Source of the DNA: Bryopsis sp. KO-2023
Lineage: Eukaryota; Chlorophyta; Ulvophyceae; Bryopsidales; Bryopsidaceae
Direction: 5' to 3'
NCBI GenBank assembly: GCA_030272585.1
Contig: BSYQ01000005.1
Coordinates: 5,487,501 to 5,551,500, forward strand
DNA: 64,000 nt
Made by a program: the position numbers and the translations under genes. Shown one piece after another: positions 29,423 through 42,800 of this stretch. A model generated the notes under the pieces. It did no database searches and had not been told where the DNA came from. It saw only the letters and a list, made by a program, of their open reading frames with translations. Positions within the stretch are counted from its first letter, which is position 1; each line of letters begins with the position of its first letter.

Positions 29423-32400
29423 AGATGATATTGAAATGAAAGAACCCACTACAAAAACACCAGCCTCACTAAATGATGGTGTTCAAGAGACACCTGTAGT
29501 TGCAGCCCCTATTGCAACAGAACAGGAAGCATACACACTGGATGGGGTCACTCCAGGAGTGTTAATTCAAAAGAAAAAGCAGTCTCAAAAGAGAGTGGAT
29601 AAACAAACAGAGGCCACTGTGAGTTTACCCACTAGAGTGGAAAGAAATGTTGAGGGAAAGGAACCAGTTCAGACTGCAGTAGCTCAGGCTACAGCAGCAT
29701 ATAGAGGATATGAACTGGCAGGATTTATTGGTGCAAAGAAAGCTACAGCATACATTGATACAGGATCCACTGCTAATTATATTAGCATGGATGCAGTCAA
29801 GGAACTGGGACTGCAATACAAACCACAAGAAACTCCTGTTAAGTTTCTAGATGGTACAGAAAGGAAATCAGTGGGGAGATGTTATGGCATCCCATTTGTC
29901 TGTGGAAAGATCCAGCTCTCATTTGATGCTGATGTCTTTCCAGACAGCAATCACCCAATTCTGCTGGGACTGCCCTGGCTGATACACTACAATCCCAAAG
30001 TAGATTTTAAGTCAGGAATAATCACAGTCAACAAGGGCAGAAAGAGTGTAAAATTACCACTCTCAGTGATGCCTGAATATCAGCTCCAACCCACTGGAGC
30101 TACAGAACTTTCCTTTTGTTCTAGTGGCAGAATCAAAAGACAGATAGAAAAAGGGGAAATCAAACACATCATCATGGTGGTGATTAGGCCAGAGGATGAA
30201 TCAAAGACTGGAGTAGAAACAATCCCAGAACAAAGGGAAGGGGATGATCTACAGAAAATCCTGCAGGAGGATATGGATCCCAGGATTAAAGAAGTACTGA
30301 CTCAGTACAGAAAAGTATTTGCAAAAGATTTGCCTAAGGGTGTACCTCCTACCAGGCTGGGTCATGAATTCAGGATTGATCTGGAGGAGGGTACAGAACC
30401 CATGTATAGACCCCTATACAAACTGTCTCCTCTTGAGTTAGATGAGGTTAAAAGACAGTTAGATTACCTGTTGGAGATGGATTTCATAGAACCATCACAG
30501 TCACCCTTTGGGGCACCAATCCTGTTTGTCCCTAAGAAAGATGGAGGGCTCAGGATGTGCCTGGATTACAGATGGCTCAATAAGAAAACCATCAAAAATA
30601 GATACCCTCTGCCCTTACCAGAGGAGATGATTGACAGGGTACATGGGGCTAGATATTTCACTAAGATTGACCTGAGATCAGGCTACTGGCAGATGCCTCT
30701 AAGGGAAGAGGATAGGCCTAAGACTGCCTTCAGAAGTAGATTTGGACACTATCAGTTCAAAGTGCTTTCTTTTGGACTTACTAATGCTCCAGCACAATAT
30801 ATGAACATGGTTAATGACATCTTCAAGGATATGCTGGATATCTTTGTGCTGATCTTCATTGATGATCTCTTAATCTATTCTAAGAGCATCTCTGAGCATG
30901 TAGAGCATTTAGCAGCAGTCTTAGCCAGGCTACAGAAGTATAGTCTGTTTGCCAAGGCCACCAAAAGTGAAATCTGTGTGAAGGAAACAGATTTCTGTGG
31001 ATTTTGGTTGAGTGAGAAAGGGATCTCAGCAATGGATGTGAAAGTTAAGGCAATCAGGGATTGGAAGCCCTTAAAAACAGTTACTGATGTTAGGAGTTTT
31101 CTGGGGATGGTTTCCTTCTATAGGAGATTCATCCCAGACTTTGCAAAGATAGCAGGCCCTCTGCATGACTTAACTAAGAAGGATGTCATGTGGGAGTGGG
31201 GCTCTGCTCAGGAACAAGCTTTTCAATCACTTAAAACTGCATTGATGGGGAAACCAGTGCTGATCCATCCTAATCCAGTGAAAGATTACACTGTGATTAG
31301 TGATGCATCTGGGGAAGCAACTGGAGGAGTCCTTTGTCAGGATCATGGCTCTGGATTACAGCCCATAGCCTTCTGCAGTAGGAGATTATCAAAGTCAGAA
31401 CAGAATTACTCAGTATATGAAAGGGAACTCCTGGGAATAGCCTACTGCTTGATGCAGTGGAGGCACTATTTAGAGGGCTGCCCAGGAGAAGTCACAGTCT
31501 TTACAGACCACCAGCCTTTAACAAATTTCATGGATCAAAAGATGATGTCCAGGCCTCAAGCCAGATGGCTGAGAGCAGGACATTTCCTCAGCATCAAACC
31601 AAAAATTCAGTACATCCAAGGGAAACTGAATCTGGTTGCTGATGCACTATCAAGAAGTCTTCCAGCAGAGCAGGAACTCAAAGTAGTGAGTTCATTACAG
31701 CCTAGCACAGAAGAGATTACACTCTGGGAACAAGCAACACTGGCAGATGTTGAAATCAAAGACATCTATAATCAAATACTGGATGGAGAGAGAATTCCAG
31801 GATATGGAATCAATGAATCAGGGTTATTGATTTATCAAACTCACGATGGACTCATGAAGTTATGGGTACCTCAGGAACTGAGGATGAAAGTCCTTACAGA
31901 AGGACATGATAATCAAATCTCTGGACATCTGGGAATAGAGAGAACTCTGGAGCTGATGTCCAGGAAATACTACTGGAATAATATGAAAAAGGATGTCCAG
32001 GAATATGTCAGGACATGTGAGGTTTGCCAGCAAATGAAACCTGAGTTAAGAGCTCAGAAGGGATTGCTGCAACCTATTCCAGTGGCTGATAAGAAATGGG
32101 ATCAGATCACTACTGATCTAGTGACTGATTTACCCTCTGTTGAGGGATTTGATTCAATTGCAGTGTTTGTTGATAGATTGACTAAGATGGTAAAGTTTAT
32201 ACCCTGCAGCAAAACAATAGATGCACCAGGGTATGCAAGGATATTCTTTGATCACATCTTCAGGAATCATGGGATTCCCAGTGTGATAATCAGTGATAGA
32301 GACACTAGATTTGCTAGTAAATTTTGGCAGGAATTAATGAGATGTGTGGGGACTAAAGTAAGGATGTCCACAGCCTTCCATCCTCAAACAGATGGACAAA

Positions 32401-32540
32401 GTGAAGTCAGCATCAGAACATTAGAGAACTTTCTAAGACCCTATGTAGAAGAGCATCCAGAGACATGGATGCAGGGATTAGGGATGGCTGAATTTGCAGC
32501 CAACAATGCTGTCCACACATCTACAGGATACAGCCCCTTC
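29379..32540 (+). CDS. pol: Element C Pol, N-terminal segment: protease, RT, RNase H, most of integrase
   Basis: Read in the -1 frame after gag. Protease AYIDTGSTANY. RT motifs PKKDGGLRMCLDYR and FIDDLLIYS. RNase H SDASGEATGGVL and TDHQPLTNF. Integrase zinc finger (GHDNQISGHLG...CEVCQQ) and catalytic triad (TTDLVTDLP, ISDRDTRFASKFW, QTDGQSE). The frame stops at the B' insertion after GYSPF and continues in phase at 52012. No other lesion seen. Confidence 0.94.
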
Positions 32541-32958
32541 TGATAGTGAAGCTTGTGGGTGACGCAATAGTGGTCGGCTGTGTTGATTGGATTCGTGATA
32601 ACTTGCTGGCTAACGCAAGTATACTTGTGGGGTTTGTTGGTTTAGACAACTCTCTAGCTAGCGCGGTTGTGAACGCTACTAGAGCACTTGGGTTGGGAAG
32701 TGATTGCGTCAGGCAAACACTTAACACACACACACAAACACACACACAAGCGGGAACACACCAATCCCACGAATCCCGAGTTCTTACAAAATAAAGTGAA
32801 TGTCAAAACAACGAGTGGGCCTCTTAAGTACCCCTAAGTGTAGTACGCTGACGCATGCCCCAAACTCTGGGTCTAATCTGTCTTACTCGCGAACCCACAT
32901 GCGTCAGCCACCCTCGGCTCTATCCCAAACTACCTCGTATAGCGCTAAAAGACTAACA
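32541..32958 (-). repeat. Element B' 3' LTR (418 bp)
   Basis: Pairs with 51589-52006, no differences seen. Compared with B it has small indels (e.g. around the CA-rich tract) and a base change within the 12-bp inverted repeat. Confidence 0.94.
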
Positions 32959-32960
32959 TA

Positions 32961-32972
32961 CGCCCCCCCCGC
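32961..32972 (-). promoter_or_regulatory. Element B' polypurine tract
   Basis: Sense strand GCGGGGGGGGCG next to the 3' LTR, as in B. Confidence 0.7.
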
Positions 32973-33153
32973 AAAAAGTGGGCGCCCACGCACACCAAAA
33001 CACAAAGAAAAACAAAAACACAAAAACACAAACACAAAACTCACCCACTCCCATACCCACACCCAACTGTCTTGGACCTGTCTCTTGCTCGGACGTCTCT
33101 GACAGCTGCTGCACGCACATACTTGGTCGACGATAACTCCTTTTCCCTCCTCC

Positions 33154-34968
33154 TTAACGCTGTTCCTGCGCTTGCGCTTGCTGGATAGCACGCTGCTCCT
33201 GCGCATGCGCTTGCTGCACTGCACGATACCGGACACAGGGATCAAATGCGGCAGCCACCCTTTTGGACTTTAGGAATGGCAGATCCCTTGTGATGCCGGA
33301 CACCTTGAGCTGCCGCTTCACACACATGTTGCAGTGTGGCAACTTCTCGTGCTCAGCCGGGAACGGAGGGATTTCTTCGAACGTCGAGCGTGTCAGCTTC
33401 AACATATGGGCAGGTAGAGAGAATGGGGAGACGGTGGCGATGGACTTGTTGTCCACTTCCGCGACTTTTTGGACCGCCGTGACGATGCGCCCCAGCATCG
33501 AGTATGCCAACCAATGAGCATCACACACGAGGTGATACCCACAAGGAAGGACGGAATACTTCTTCTGCGTCAGCCGCTGAGCACTTGCTTGCATTGGGCT
33601 TCTCCCGCACCAAATGCACATGGGCAACTCGTGAAAGTGCCGGTTGCCGCGGTAATTTTGCAAGGCTCGGTCCCTGGGGTTAGTATATTGGACCTTCGGC
33701 CATTTCTCTGACGCAGTGATGGGGTTGCAAGCCTCCTCGATATCCTCCCGTGACAGGTTCACTTCGCTGGGTGCAGCATCCACTTTGTCCTGAGCAGCCG
33801 CCCTTAGTCTTCTGAGCTTAACCTTTTCTCGGAAAGCCCGAAGTGCTGCTTCTGTTGGAGCTAACTCCAACGGTGGATGGACCGCACGCTGAACCTCTGT
33901 CACCTGGCTTGGCCCTTCATCATTCCTTATTTCCCCGTCCTCCAGTTCAGAACTAGGACCTTCGAGCCTAGGAGGTGGACTGCCGAAGTCAATTTCTTCG
34001 TTAAAATCCAAGTCCAAAAGCTCCTCCTCTCTCATGTCGAATAGGTCCTCCCCCGGTGCTATTGCGGTAGCCTCATCTCCGGGAGTCTGAACTGTTGGCG
34101 CTGGTTGTGAGGGTGCTGGAGTCTTTAATGCGGCAGCTTTTAACTTGAGTAACAAGTTGGCTCTTGCTGCATCTCCAGGCATACGATCCCTCGGTGGCTC
34201 ACCACCTTCATCGTCACCGTCCTCTCGCCTTCTCTTTCCGTGTGGATCTTCATCCCTACACGGCGAGCTTGGGCGTTTGTTTTTCCCTTTCCCCTTGCCC
34301 TTGCTTGAGCCTCCCGCATCATCGTCCTTGGACGGTTCCAGATCAAGTGTTGCATTTGACAACAGAACTTGGACTTGGCGATCCAGTTCTTCGCGTACCC
34401 GTGGTGCTGGTACCGGCGGGTTCAAACGCAGCATCTTGTCCGTTGTTTCGCTCTGCACTTGAAGTTTTTCAGAGCCATCTCTGAGGGACTCTCCCAGCAA
34501 ATCGATTTGCAGCTCTTGTTCTGCCAATTCCTTCTTAAGGTTGTTGGCTGCTGCACTCCACGCGGTTGCTACAGCTCGCTGCAGCGTTTCCTCTACCGCG
34601 GTAAATCGATCCACCATTCCCCCGAGAGCTTGTTTACGGAGGTCATTCTCACGATGGTTAGCCATCATGTGAGATTGGAACCTTTGCTTTTTCAGCTTCA
34701 TGGCTTCCAATTTTTCTTCCAAGACCTTGGTCTTGTCCTCCGCTTCTTTCCTTTCCGCCTCTGCCTTTTCCTTGGCTTTCTCCGCTGCCTCCTTCGCAGC
34801 CTCAGCTGCTTTCGTCCGGTCACTCAACTCTGAGAGCTGCCGGGTTAAGGCCTCATTGTTCTGCAGCACTTCCTCTGCGGTCGACGTAAAGTGCTGCAGC
34901 TCCTCTTCTTTTTGAGCTACCTCCGCTTCCAACCTCGCAATAATTGCGGCGGGGGTATCAGCAGCCAT
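33154..34968 (-). CDS. Accessory protein of element B' (604 aa)
   Basis: Full-length counterpart of the B accessory protein from the same Met (MAADTPAAII) to a similar Gln/Ala-rich end. Only scattered substitutions are seen (e.g. LDFNEE versus LEFNEE). All Cys/His ligands are present: CIWC, LPCGYHLVCDAH, CNMC. The 5' extension differs from B, which supports the chosen start. It is intact although pol and gag of the same copy are broken, consistent with very recent insertion. Confidence 0.85.
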   Translation of the reverse strand: MAADTPAAIIARLEAEVAQKEEELQHFTSTAEEVLQNNEALTRQLSELSDRTKAAEAAKEAAEKAKEKAEAERKEAEDKTKVLEEKLEAMKLKKQRFQSHMMANHRENDLRKQALGGMVDRFTAVEETLQRAVATAWSAAANNLKKELAEQELQIDLLGESLRDGSEKLQVQSETTDKMLRLNPPVPAPRVREELDRQVQVLLSNATLDLEPSKDDDAGGSSKGKGKGKNKRPSSPCRDEDPHGKRRREDGDDEGGEPPRDRMPGDAARANLLLKLKAAALKTPAPSQPAPTVQTPGDEATAIAPGEDLFDMREEELLDLDFNEEIDFGSPPPRLEGPSSELEDGEIRNDEGPSQVTEVQRAVHPPLELAPTEAALRAFREKVKLRRLRAAAQDKVDAAPSEVNLSREDIEEACNPITASEKWPKVQYTNPRDRALQNYRGNRHFHELPMCIWCGRSPMQASAQRLTQKKYSVLPCGYHLVCDAHWLAYSMLGRIVTAVQKVAEVDNKSIATVSPFSLPAHMLKLTRSTFEEIPPFPAEHEKLPHCNMCVKRQLKVSGITRDLPFLKSKRVAAAFDPCVRYRAVQQAHAQEQRAIQQAQAQEQR

Positions 34969-35418
34969 TATGTTCGTCGGAAAGAAAGAAATAAACAACG
35001 GTTTGTGCGTCTTTAGACTCTTTTTCACTCAGGAGCTCGCTCCGTTTACACAAACACTAGGGCAAAATGGTTCAAGGGCTGCGCTTATAAGGCTGGGTGA
35101 CTCGTACACTTTCCTCGTTGGGTTATTGGGGTGAGACACCAACGTTTCGCTCGGTTGGAGTCTCGTCAAGACCACCTCAACACGTCACTTGATAGGGGTT
35201 TTCTCGGAACAACCACACTATCTCGAATGTGACATCGTTTGCCCGGTTTCTAAAGTACTACTGAAGCTACACTTACTGCGCCAACCAAATAACTTAGGCA
35301 CCTAACGCATTAAAGATAAAGAGTTGGTTTGGAAGTCGACAGAGTTTTTCTAAGGTATCCTTTTTCGCGCCCCCTTGCTATAAGGAGTTCCACCTTAGCC
35401 ATCAAACACTCTGCTTCC
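34969..35418 (-). other. pol-accessory spacer of element B'
   Basis: 450 bp corresponding to 15384-15832 of B, with the same TATAAG on the sense strand (plus-strand CTTATA near 35088). No gene. Confidence 0.5.
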
Positions 35419-36560
35419 CTATTCTCTTCCTTTCTGCAACTCTTTTCTTTCTTTCTCTTTAAATGCGCGAAGTATATCTGGTGCGTTAACCAGATTAGCT
35501 TCAGGTTCCCAAGTAGCGTCAAGTAGATCGTATCCTTTCCACAGCACTAGGTATTCACGATTGCGTTTACCTCTAGCCCTTAGGATATTTTCGACCTCAT
35601 ACTCTACTTCGCTACCAATCAACTCTCCTTCTGGAGGTTGTATCTGCCTGCTGTTATCACTCGAGGCGTGATAACGCTTGAACTTAGAAACATGAAACAC
35701 TGGGTGAATGAGCCATGTTTCCGGAAGTTGAACTCTGTAAGCCACCTTTGATATTTTCTCCACAATTTCAAAGGGACCCACAAATCGACGGCGCAGTTTT
35801 GGACTCACTTTGTTCAAAGCAGCCAACGGAATAAAACGGCTTTTTATCAGGACTTTATCCCCTTTCTCAAAAACAATATCTTTTCTCTTCTTGTTTGCAC
35901 TCACACACATTCTGTGTTGGGCTCTAGAGTAATATGCTTTTGCGGTATCTAAGTCCTGTGCCATCCGTGCTACCATAGTCTTAACTGCTTCCACTTGAAA
36001 TTGCGTTGCCGTCCCACCAATGTTTGGTGTTTCTGGATGGTACCCATACATCAAGTATGCAGGTGCGAACCCTGTACTTGCATTCACCGCATTGTTTGCT
36101 GCAAACTCTGCTGTAGGTAAATACTCAACCCACTTATGGGGATACCTCTCAGCATATGGCCTTAGAAAATTTTCCAGAGTACGTATGGTAACCTCACTCT
36201 GCCCATCCGTCTGAGGGTGGTAAGCTGTACTCATACGAATCTCTGTACCCAGAGCTTTAAAAAGCGTCTGCCAGAACTTGCTGGTAAAGCGAGGGTCTCT
36301 ATCAGACACAATCATTTTAGGTAGGCCATGGTTGCGGTAAACATGTTCGATAAAAAGTTGGGCGTATCCTGCAGCGGTAATCTCTTTAGTACATGGGGCG
36401 AAATGCACAAACTTGGTAAGTCTATCGACAAAGACAGCTACAGCACTAAACCCATTGGATGCTGGTAGATCTGTCACCAAGTCAGTGGTAATCTGCTCCC
36501 ACTTCCGCTCAGGTATTGGCAGGGGTTGAAGTAAGCCCATAGGCTTCTGTGTGTCAGCCT
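35419..36560 (-). CDS. pol: Element B' Pol, C-terminal segment: integrase core and chromodomain
   Basis: Continues the frame of 45949-48817 after element D. It carries the integrase catalytic motifs (TTDLVTDLP, SDRDPRFTSKFW, QTDGQSE), the GPF motif and the C-terminal chromodomain (EYEVENIL, WKGYD). Nearly identical to the end of B Pol (e.g. PKMIVSD versus PKVIVSD). Confidence 0.93.
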
Positions 36561-36565
36561 TTATT

Positions 36566-36795
36566 TGATACGAGGTGACGAGGTTAGTGTCTAGATGTCC
36601 CATCGGTGAGTGGGTGTGTCACTGTAGAGTAAGGGGTTAGTGTGTTGTGGACGGTATAAAAGGGGTTGTATTTTTGACATTGTGTAACCTTTGGGGCTGG
36701 GTTTGCTATTGTGTTGTGTTCCCACGTTCTACCCTCCTCCACTTGGAGGAGGGCCCCTATCTACCCTTCCCCCTCTGGGGGAAGGGCCCCTATCA
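36566..36795 (+). repeat. Element D 5' LTR (230 bp) with TATA box and paired hairpins
   Basis: Pairs with 45719-45948. TATAAAAGG at 36655-36663 is a good core promoter. Two perfect hairpins follow: CCCTCCTCC (36732-36740) / GGAGGAGGG (36745-36753), and CCCTTCCCCC (36764-36773) / GGGGGAAGGG (36777-36786). Each is followed by CCCCTATC, the second forming the LTR end. Confidence 0.93.
36655..36663 (+). promoter_or_regulatory. TATA box of the element D LTR
   Basis: TATAAAAGG, about 140 bp before the LTR end; a standard Pol II core promoter match. Repeated in the 3' LTR near 45808. Confidence 0.65.
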
Positions 36796-36798
36796 TTT

Positions 36799-36810
36799 TG
36801 GTTTCGGAGC
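36799..36810 (+). promoter_or_regulatory. Element D primer-binding site
   Basis: TGGTTTCGGAGC, three bases after the LTR. Confidence 0.85.
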
Positions 36811-39800
36811 TTGGGCGTCCCTAAACGACGAGGACGGACGACCCTGTAGGAGGAGCCACCTGACGACGAAAAAGTCAGTGGCTAGGTTAAGTGCCTATCA
36901 AGAGGGGATGGGCAAGGAGTGATGGCACCAAAGGGGGTGGTGCTAGGTGGGATCGAAGGAGCGCGAGTGCGAGCGACGAGTTCGTAAGCACTGGAAAGGT
37001 CGGGGTAGAGGCGAGGAGAAGGAAACGAAAAGGAACCCGTCGCAGGAAGAGATCTAAGGGTCAGATCTACAGAAATCTGCAGGTGACCTTGTGACTGTTA
37101 ACCTAAAGGACAGCACAGTGGTCGAAAAGAGTTCGAAACAGGTCGAAAGAGCTCGAAAAGCAGTGGAAAGAAAAGCTGAGAGCTTAAGTTTCCCTAAGAC
37201 AAAGTTTCGACAGAACCTGTAAATTTCTGGAAGAAGATCTACAGCAGATCTGCAAAGATCTCCTACAAACGAACCACCTATGGACGAACCAAGTTCGAGT
37301 CAACGTTTGTGAGGGAAGTTCGACACACGGACGGCCAACGCGTGGTGGCGGATAGTTGCTGCGCAAGAAGTCGACGACTGCGCCTGTGACAGCTGCCAGA
37401 AATTCCGTTGTCGGACATACAGTCATGTCACACTGTGTTACAGCGGAATTTGGCAGAGCGGAAGTATCACAGCGGAATCCGCGGAGCGGAAGTGTTACAT
37501 CGGAATCCGCAGAGCGGAAATGGCGAGCCGGAAGTGCAGCGGACGAGCCAAAGTCAGACAGCGAATGGAAAAGGCCAGAGTCTGACAGCGGACAAAATGG
37601 CGCAGCGGACAAAATAGGTGGCGGAAAAAGGGAGCGGACAGAACTCCGAGGTAGTTCGCCAGAGCCGGAAAAACGAAGTCCGCCAAAGCGGTTAAACGGA
37701 AACGGCGGAGAGTGAGGGCGGACAGAGGTAGAAGGCGGGCAAAGTGGCCCAGCGAACTGCTGCCCTTACACTCTGCTGGGCGGACTATGATATTCCAACG
37801 CGGAGGAAGAATAGGCGGTGTTGTTGTGAGCTAAAGCGGTTAAGCTTGGAGGAGCACCAGCGGACACACAACACGGAATATCGGCGAAGTATCGAGGCTA
37901 GAACTACGGTAGTTTCACGATCGCGTTGGAGGCGGATTTTCATACATCAAGCGTTGGAGGCGGTCATGAAACAGGAGCTGGAGGTTGTGTTACATGGCAG
38001 GAGCAGAAACGAGTCTGTATCAACGCACAAACCGCCTGGGCTGATCACCCAGCGGACTAGCAACCGCAAAAGAGCGGATTTTCAGTGCGAAGATAACAAG
38101 ACAAAGACCACATACTGCCGGAAGTTGGACCATAGCGGAAGAACGTAAACACAACTAGCGACAAGAAGACAAAGAGAGAAAAGAAGTCGCCAGGCTAATA
38201 GAGAGCGGAAGAGCGGCCTGCCAGTTACCTACAAATCGAGTTCAAGCGATAGTGGAGTTCAACGCGCCCAAGTGGGGGATTAAACCGCCTGCAAAGCTGC
38301 TAAGTACGCAGGGCGGAAGAGAAGGAATCATCTGCTAAGCTATTAAGTATGCAGAATGATTTGTTGCAGAAGGAGCTGTTGGAGAGTATAGTTCGTTTGG
38401 AATGGACTTTCAATAGGCCAAGACCTCACACAAGCGGATATAAGACGAGCGGATTAAATGTAGCTTGCCACGAGCTATCGAGCGTTCTCGAGAGTTTGAA
38501 TCTGATTAAGGAGCACGCAATAGCAGTGCCACATTGGATGTTTGTGACTTAATATTATGAACGGGCAAGTGAAGCATTGTTGAAGCTCTGAGCGGATATC
38601 TTGTGGGTAAACTTTGAGGTCTAATGGATGTGGTAGTGGACTGTGATATTCTGGGCTGAGTGAAGAAGAAGAATTAGAGGTTAATGCCGTGGAAGTGTAT
38701 GGTGGTAACTAATCGAGTTGCCATGGAACCAACCGAGAATCACGAGCGGAAAATTCATTCTCTTTTCAACAGCGGAATAGCAGAGGCGGACTAAATGAGG
38801 TCGTCAAGGCGGACTAAATTATACCGTCAGGCGGATTAAATTAGACCGTCAAGAACCAGAGCGGAAATAAAAGAGCCAACCTGGATGGTCAGGTCCAAGG
38901 ACTATTGGCTGAAGGACTAAGCGGAATCATACGTCTGGTCAGGGCGGACATTACCACAAACCATTGAGCGGATATGGCTCACAATACTAGCCACAAATGG
39001 AAGTCTAGCGCCAAGAACAACACCCAAAAGTCTAAGGAGTATTCATCGACCAAATTACAGCCGTCAAACTATTGCACTAAGCGGACTAAAAGCTAAGGCA
39101 AAGGCGGACTGTTAGAGCGGACTGCTGAGGCAGAATGCAAAGGCGATGAGGGTGTGTGTCTTGAGCGGAAATTCCAATGCAGCAAAGGTGCAAGCGGAAT
39201 AAGTGACAGACAATACAGGCATCCAAAGAGCGGAGTAAATGTGTTCATATGGAGACAGTAGAACTGCCAAGCGGAAATCAACAAAGCCAGAGCGGATAGT
39301 GACGCTGCTACTGAGAACTATGTGTGATTGCTTGAGCGGAAAGTTCAACTGCTCACGGAGAGTAAATGCCATGAGCTGAAGCGGAAAAAGATGAAGATTC
39401 CAAGCTACTGTTGTGGCGGACATTGATCACACTCTGTGGCCGCAGAAGCGGAAATTGGTGCTGTAACGTCAAGTGGCGAAGGCCATAAAATGGCGGATTG
39501 TCTATAGTCATCTACCTCCATACAAGACCCAACCTGGAGCGGGTAGAAGCCAAGTTTCCCTATATTGGCTATTAGATATATCATATGGAGCATTCAAATA
39601 TGATCACCGACAAGCGTGTTTTGTAACAGTTCGAGCTTTGAACAGCATGGAGCGCGAGCAAAGAGTCAGCGGATTGTTGTCAGAAGCAAGAGCACAAGCG
39701 GATTATCAAGTGGATTGGAAGTAAGGGCGGATTATACTCGTATTAGCCAGTGTAAGGCATTGAGTTAACCGAACCTGAAGAGCGGAAAAAGCTACCAAGC

Positions 39801-42800
39801 GGATAAGGAGTGCTACTGACAAAATAATTTAAAGGAAAAGCGCAAACTCAAGGATCAGCGGAAAAAGTTATGTGTCTGGGAGAGTTGAGCGCTGAGTAAT
39901 GTATTCTACTGTTGACAAGCGGATAAAATTATGGAAGGTCCTGCAAATGACAAAGCATGCGGAAAAAGATGCATAAGAGCATGTCGGAGTGGAGGAAACT
40001 TGTCAGAGAAGCGGATTATTTAGTGCCAGGGAGATGAGTCCTACCGCAGAAGACACATTTGGATGAAGTACTTCACAAGAGCGGAATTGCATCATCATTA
40101 CGACTTCAAGAGTTGCTGGAGGCGGAATACTACTGTCAGTTGGGGATTAAAGCGGAAATTTTGAACAAGTAGGCCGACCTAAGAAGGGCGCCACTAAATA
40201 GAGATTTCTAGGAGCTTAATCCAAAGCTTGAAGGACCAGCAAGCGAAATATTGACTGGAATTGGAATTGGAAAGAAGCTAACGACAGATATCCACGACAT
40301 GGGCGGATATTGCTTCAGATGGCGGAACACTAGAGTGTATAGGCGGAGTACTAGCTTGAGCAGCCTATGGCGCCAGCGGATTCGACCTAAACCGGACAAT
40401 CCTGAAGCAGGCATGGAATGGATGGATCCAGCAATGATGATGGGGAGAATGGACTCCAAAGCAGACTCCAAGGCGGACTATAAGGTTCCAAACTATCCCA
40501 GAAACCTAGACGTGAGGAAATGGGAGTTCTGAAGCTTTGTGGCCGGAAAAAGGAGTGCTTTGATTCCGTAAATTGAAGAAGTTGTCCACCATTGAGAGGG
40601 TGGAAGAACCACGATCAAAGAAGCGGAATACAGCTCTTATTTGAAGCCTTAGCGAACAAATATTGACCGAGCATTGCTCAAGAGCGGATTCCAGCAAATA
40701 GTGGTCACCAAGAGCGGAAATACTACGTCTTGGTAACAAGCCTGGAAGGATGAATTAGACTACAAGACAGGCGGATATTGCTTGATCAATGGAGGACAAG
40801 TGGCGGAATTTAAGTGCCACTACACTTGTGTGATATATAGTTTCCTAGGCAGATAAGAAATGCTTGAGAAATAAGAGACCATTACCAGAAAAACCCAAAA
40901 CGCGGACAAAGGAAGCAGCGAATCAATCGGACAATCGCAAGGAAGCGGGTCTGATAACGCCCACCTCAAAGAGAGTTGGGGCGGATTTCCTGAGCGGATA
41001 TTTTAAAAGAGATTTGGCTGGCTACTTGTCAAGCGGAAACAGGGGATGGGGACTTCCTGGAATGGCGAAAAGCATAGCTGAAGGCGGATTGGCTGGAGAG
41101 GAGGCAAATAAAGATTGAGCGTGGAAGCGGCGGTTATGCGTGGAGCATAATCAACAAAGAGGCGGAAATCCAGGTGTGCACGATGGATGGATGCCAGAAG
41201 GCCGGACAAATCCCGAAGACCAGGGATGGCGCAATCCACGCCGAGGTCTAACTTTGTGGAGCAACCAGAGTGGCCTAAAACGCCATACCAAGCAATGAGC
41301 ACCACTCGGACAAAAAGGCTTGGGAGACTATTGAGGTGCGGTAGTTTCAACCAGTCTGGCAAGACTGTTATGGTGTATACTGAGAGACCCAAGCTAGGAG
41401 AGCTTGAACCAGGCGAAGCAATCTGGTTGAAGGTTGACAAACAAACAAATCGCGCTAGAGGTCCAAACTAGCGACCGCGGAGTCTCCACTGACAGGTGGT
41501 CAGGGCGGAAAACAGAGTTTCCTTGGATGCTACACTTAAAGGCGAGTGAGCGGGCAGATTTGTTGAAGTGGAGAAATATACCAGTCGAGAGAGAAGTGGT
41601 GAACCTTTTAAAAAGGCGGACTAAGAGGGAAACCAAGTACCTTGGAGCTAAGAACAAAGCGTTGGAACGCACACCAGAACTCTTTAGAGTTAACTGAGTG
41701 TGGCGGATTGTTGAAGATGTTGATAAGTTCGACAAAAAGAAGATGCTTCAAGCTCTGTCAGCGGACTGCAAATATGTGTGGAGGAAGAATTTACTTCGAG
41801 TATTGTGCATTGACAGCCCATTCAGTGAAATGTGCAGAACCGGGTAATCCGTCGGCACCCTTGTCCATAGGGAGAACGGTCTATTCCTGGTTGTTGTGAA
41901 CGCCTGTGTTAAGGTGTGTGCCTTTACTCGACATTAAACTTCCGAAGGATTCCTTATAGCAGCAAAGTTCAACTTGGACAAGGAGGAACACGGTAATTTG
42001 AAGTAGGAAGTCCAAGACCGCAACCTTGAGGAAGGCAGACCTGAGAAGCGGACCTGGAGGGCGGACTAAAGAGGACTAAGCCCTTAGGCGGATTAAACAC
42101 CTGGAGGGCGGACTAAAAGTTTAGCCTTCGGGCGGATTAAAGCTTCATCAGGCGGACTATGAAGGGCTCAAGGGCGGACTTCAAAACAAATTCCAAAGGC
42201 GGATGAAATCAGACAGCCAGAGCGGGTTAAATACGACCGCTAGAGCCGGATTTTGAAGGTGAACTTGCATGGGACTACAAGAAGGGACGACTATGCTGAT
42301 TTGGAGGGCGGATTACAAGGCTTTCGTTCAATACAAGACCACGGGCGGAAGTGCCACATATTATGCAGAAACCAGCGGACAGAAGAGGATATGAAGAGCT
42401 CAAGACTTCGGGCGAAGTACCAACAGTTGAGAGGGGACTGTTTGGGCGACAAAGCGGGAACTCTGACGGGGATGTCTTGCAGCAGGAAAACGGGGGCAAG
42501 CTCCTCAACCAGTGTTCTGGACAGCCGTGGTACGAACACTGGCCCGCTAGTCGGTTGAGCTGGAGATTATCGTTCAGGGTACTGAAGAGAAGACGAAGGT
42601 CTTCCTCCAGAGGCAAGTCAAGCGTGAAGAAAAAGGAGGAGGACTTCCGACACTTGATGAGGCTCAAGCCGGAGCCAAAATCAAGATGTGCTAACCCGCT
42701 AAGCGGATTAGTTACGTCGGGAAGTCGCTTGTCAAGGGGCGAGCAGGGATGCACAGTTCCCCTCAGGCGGAACTGCTGTTCGAACAAGGGGTAACCCAAC

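Noticed and set aside
37356..37715. 119-codon frame at the start of the GCGGA field in element D as a possible gene
   Set aside because: Its residues reflect the repeated motif (Ala, Glu, Ser, Arg runs) and the frame has no counterpart further on; no domain.
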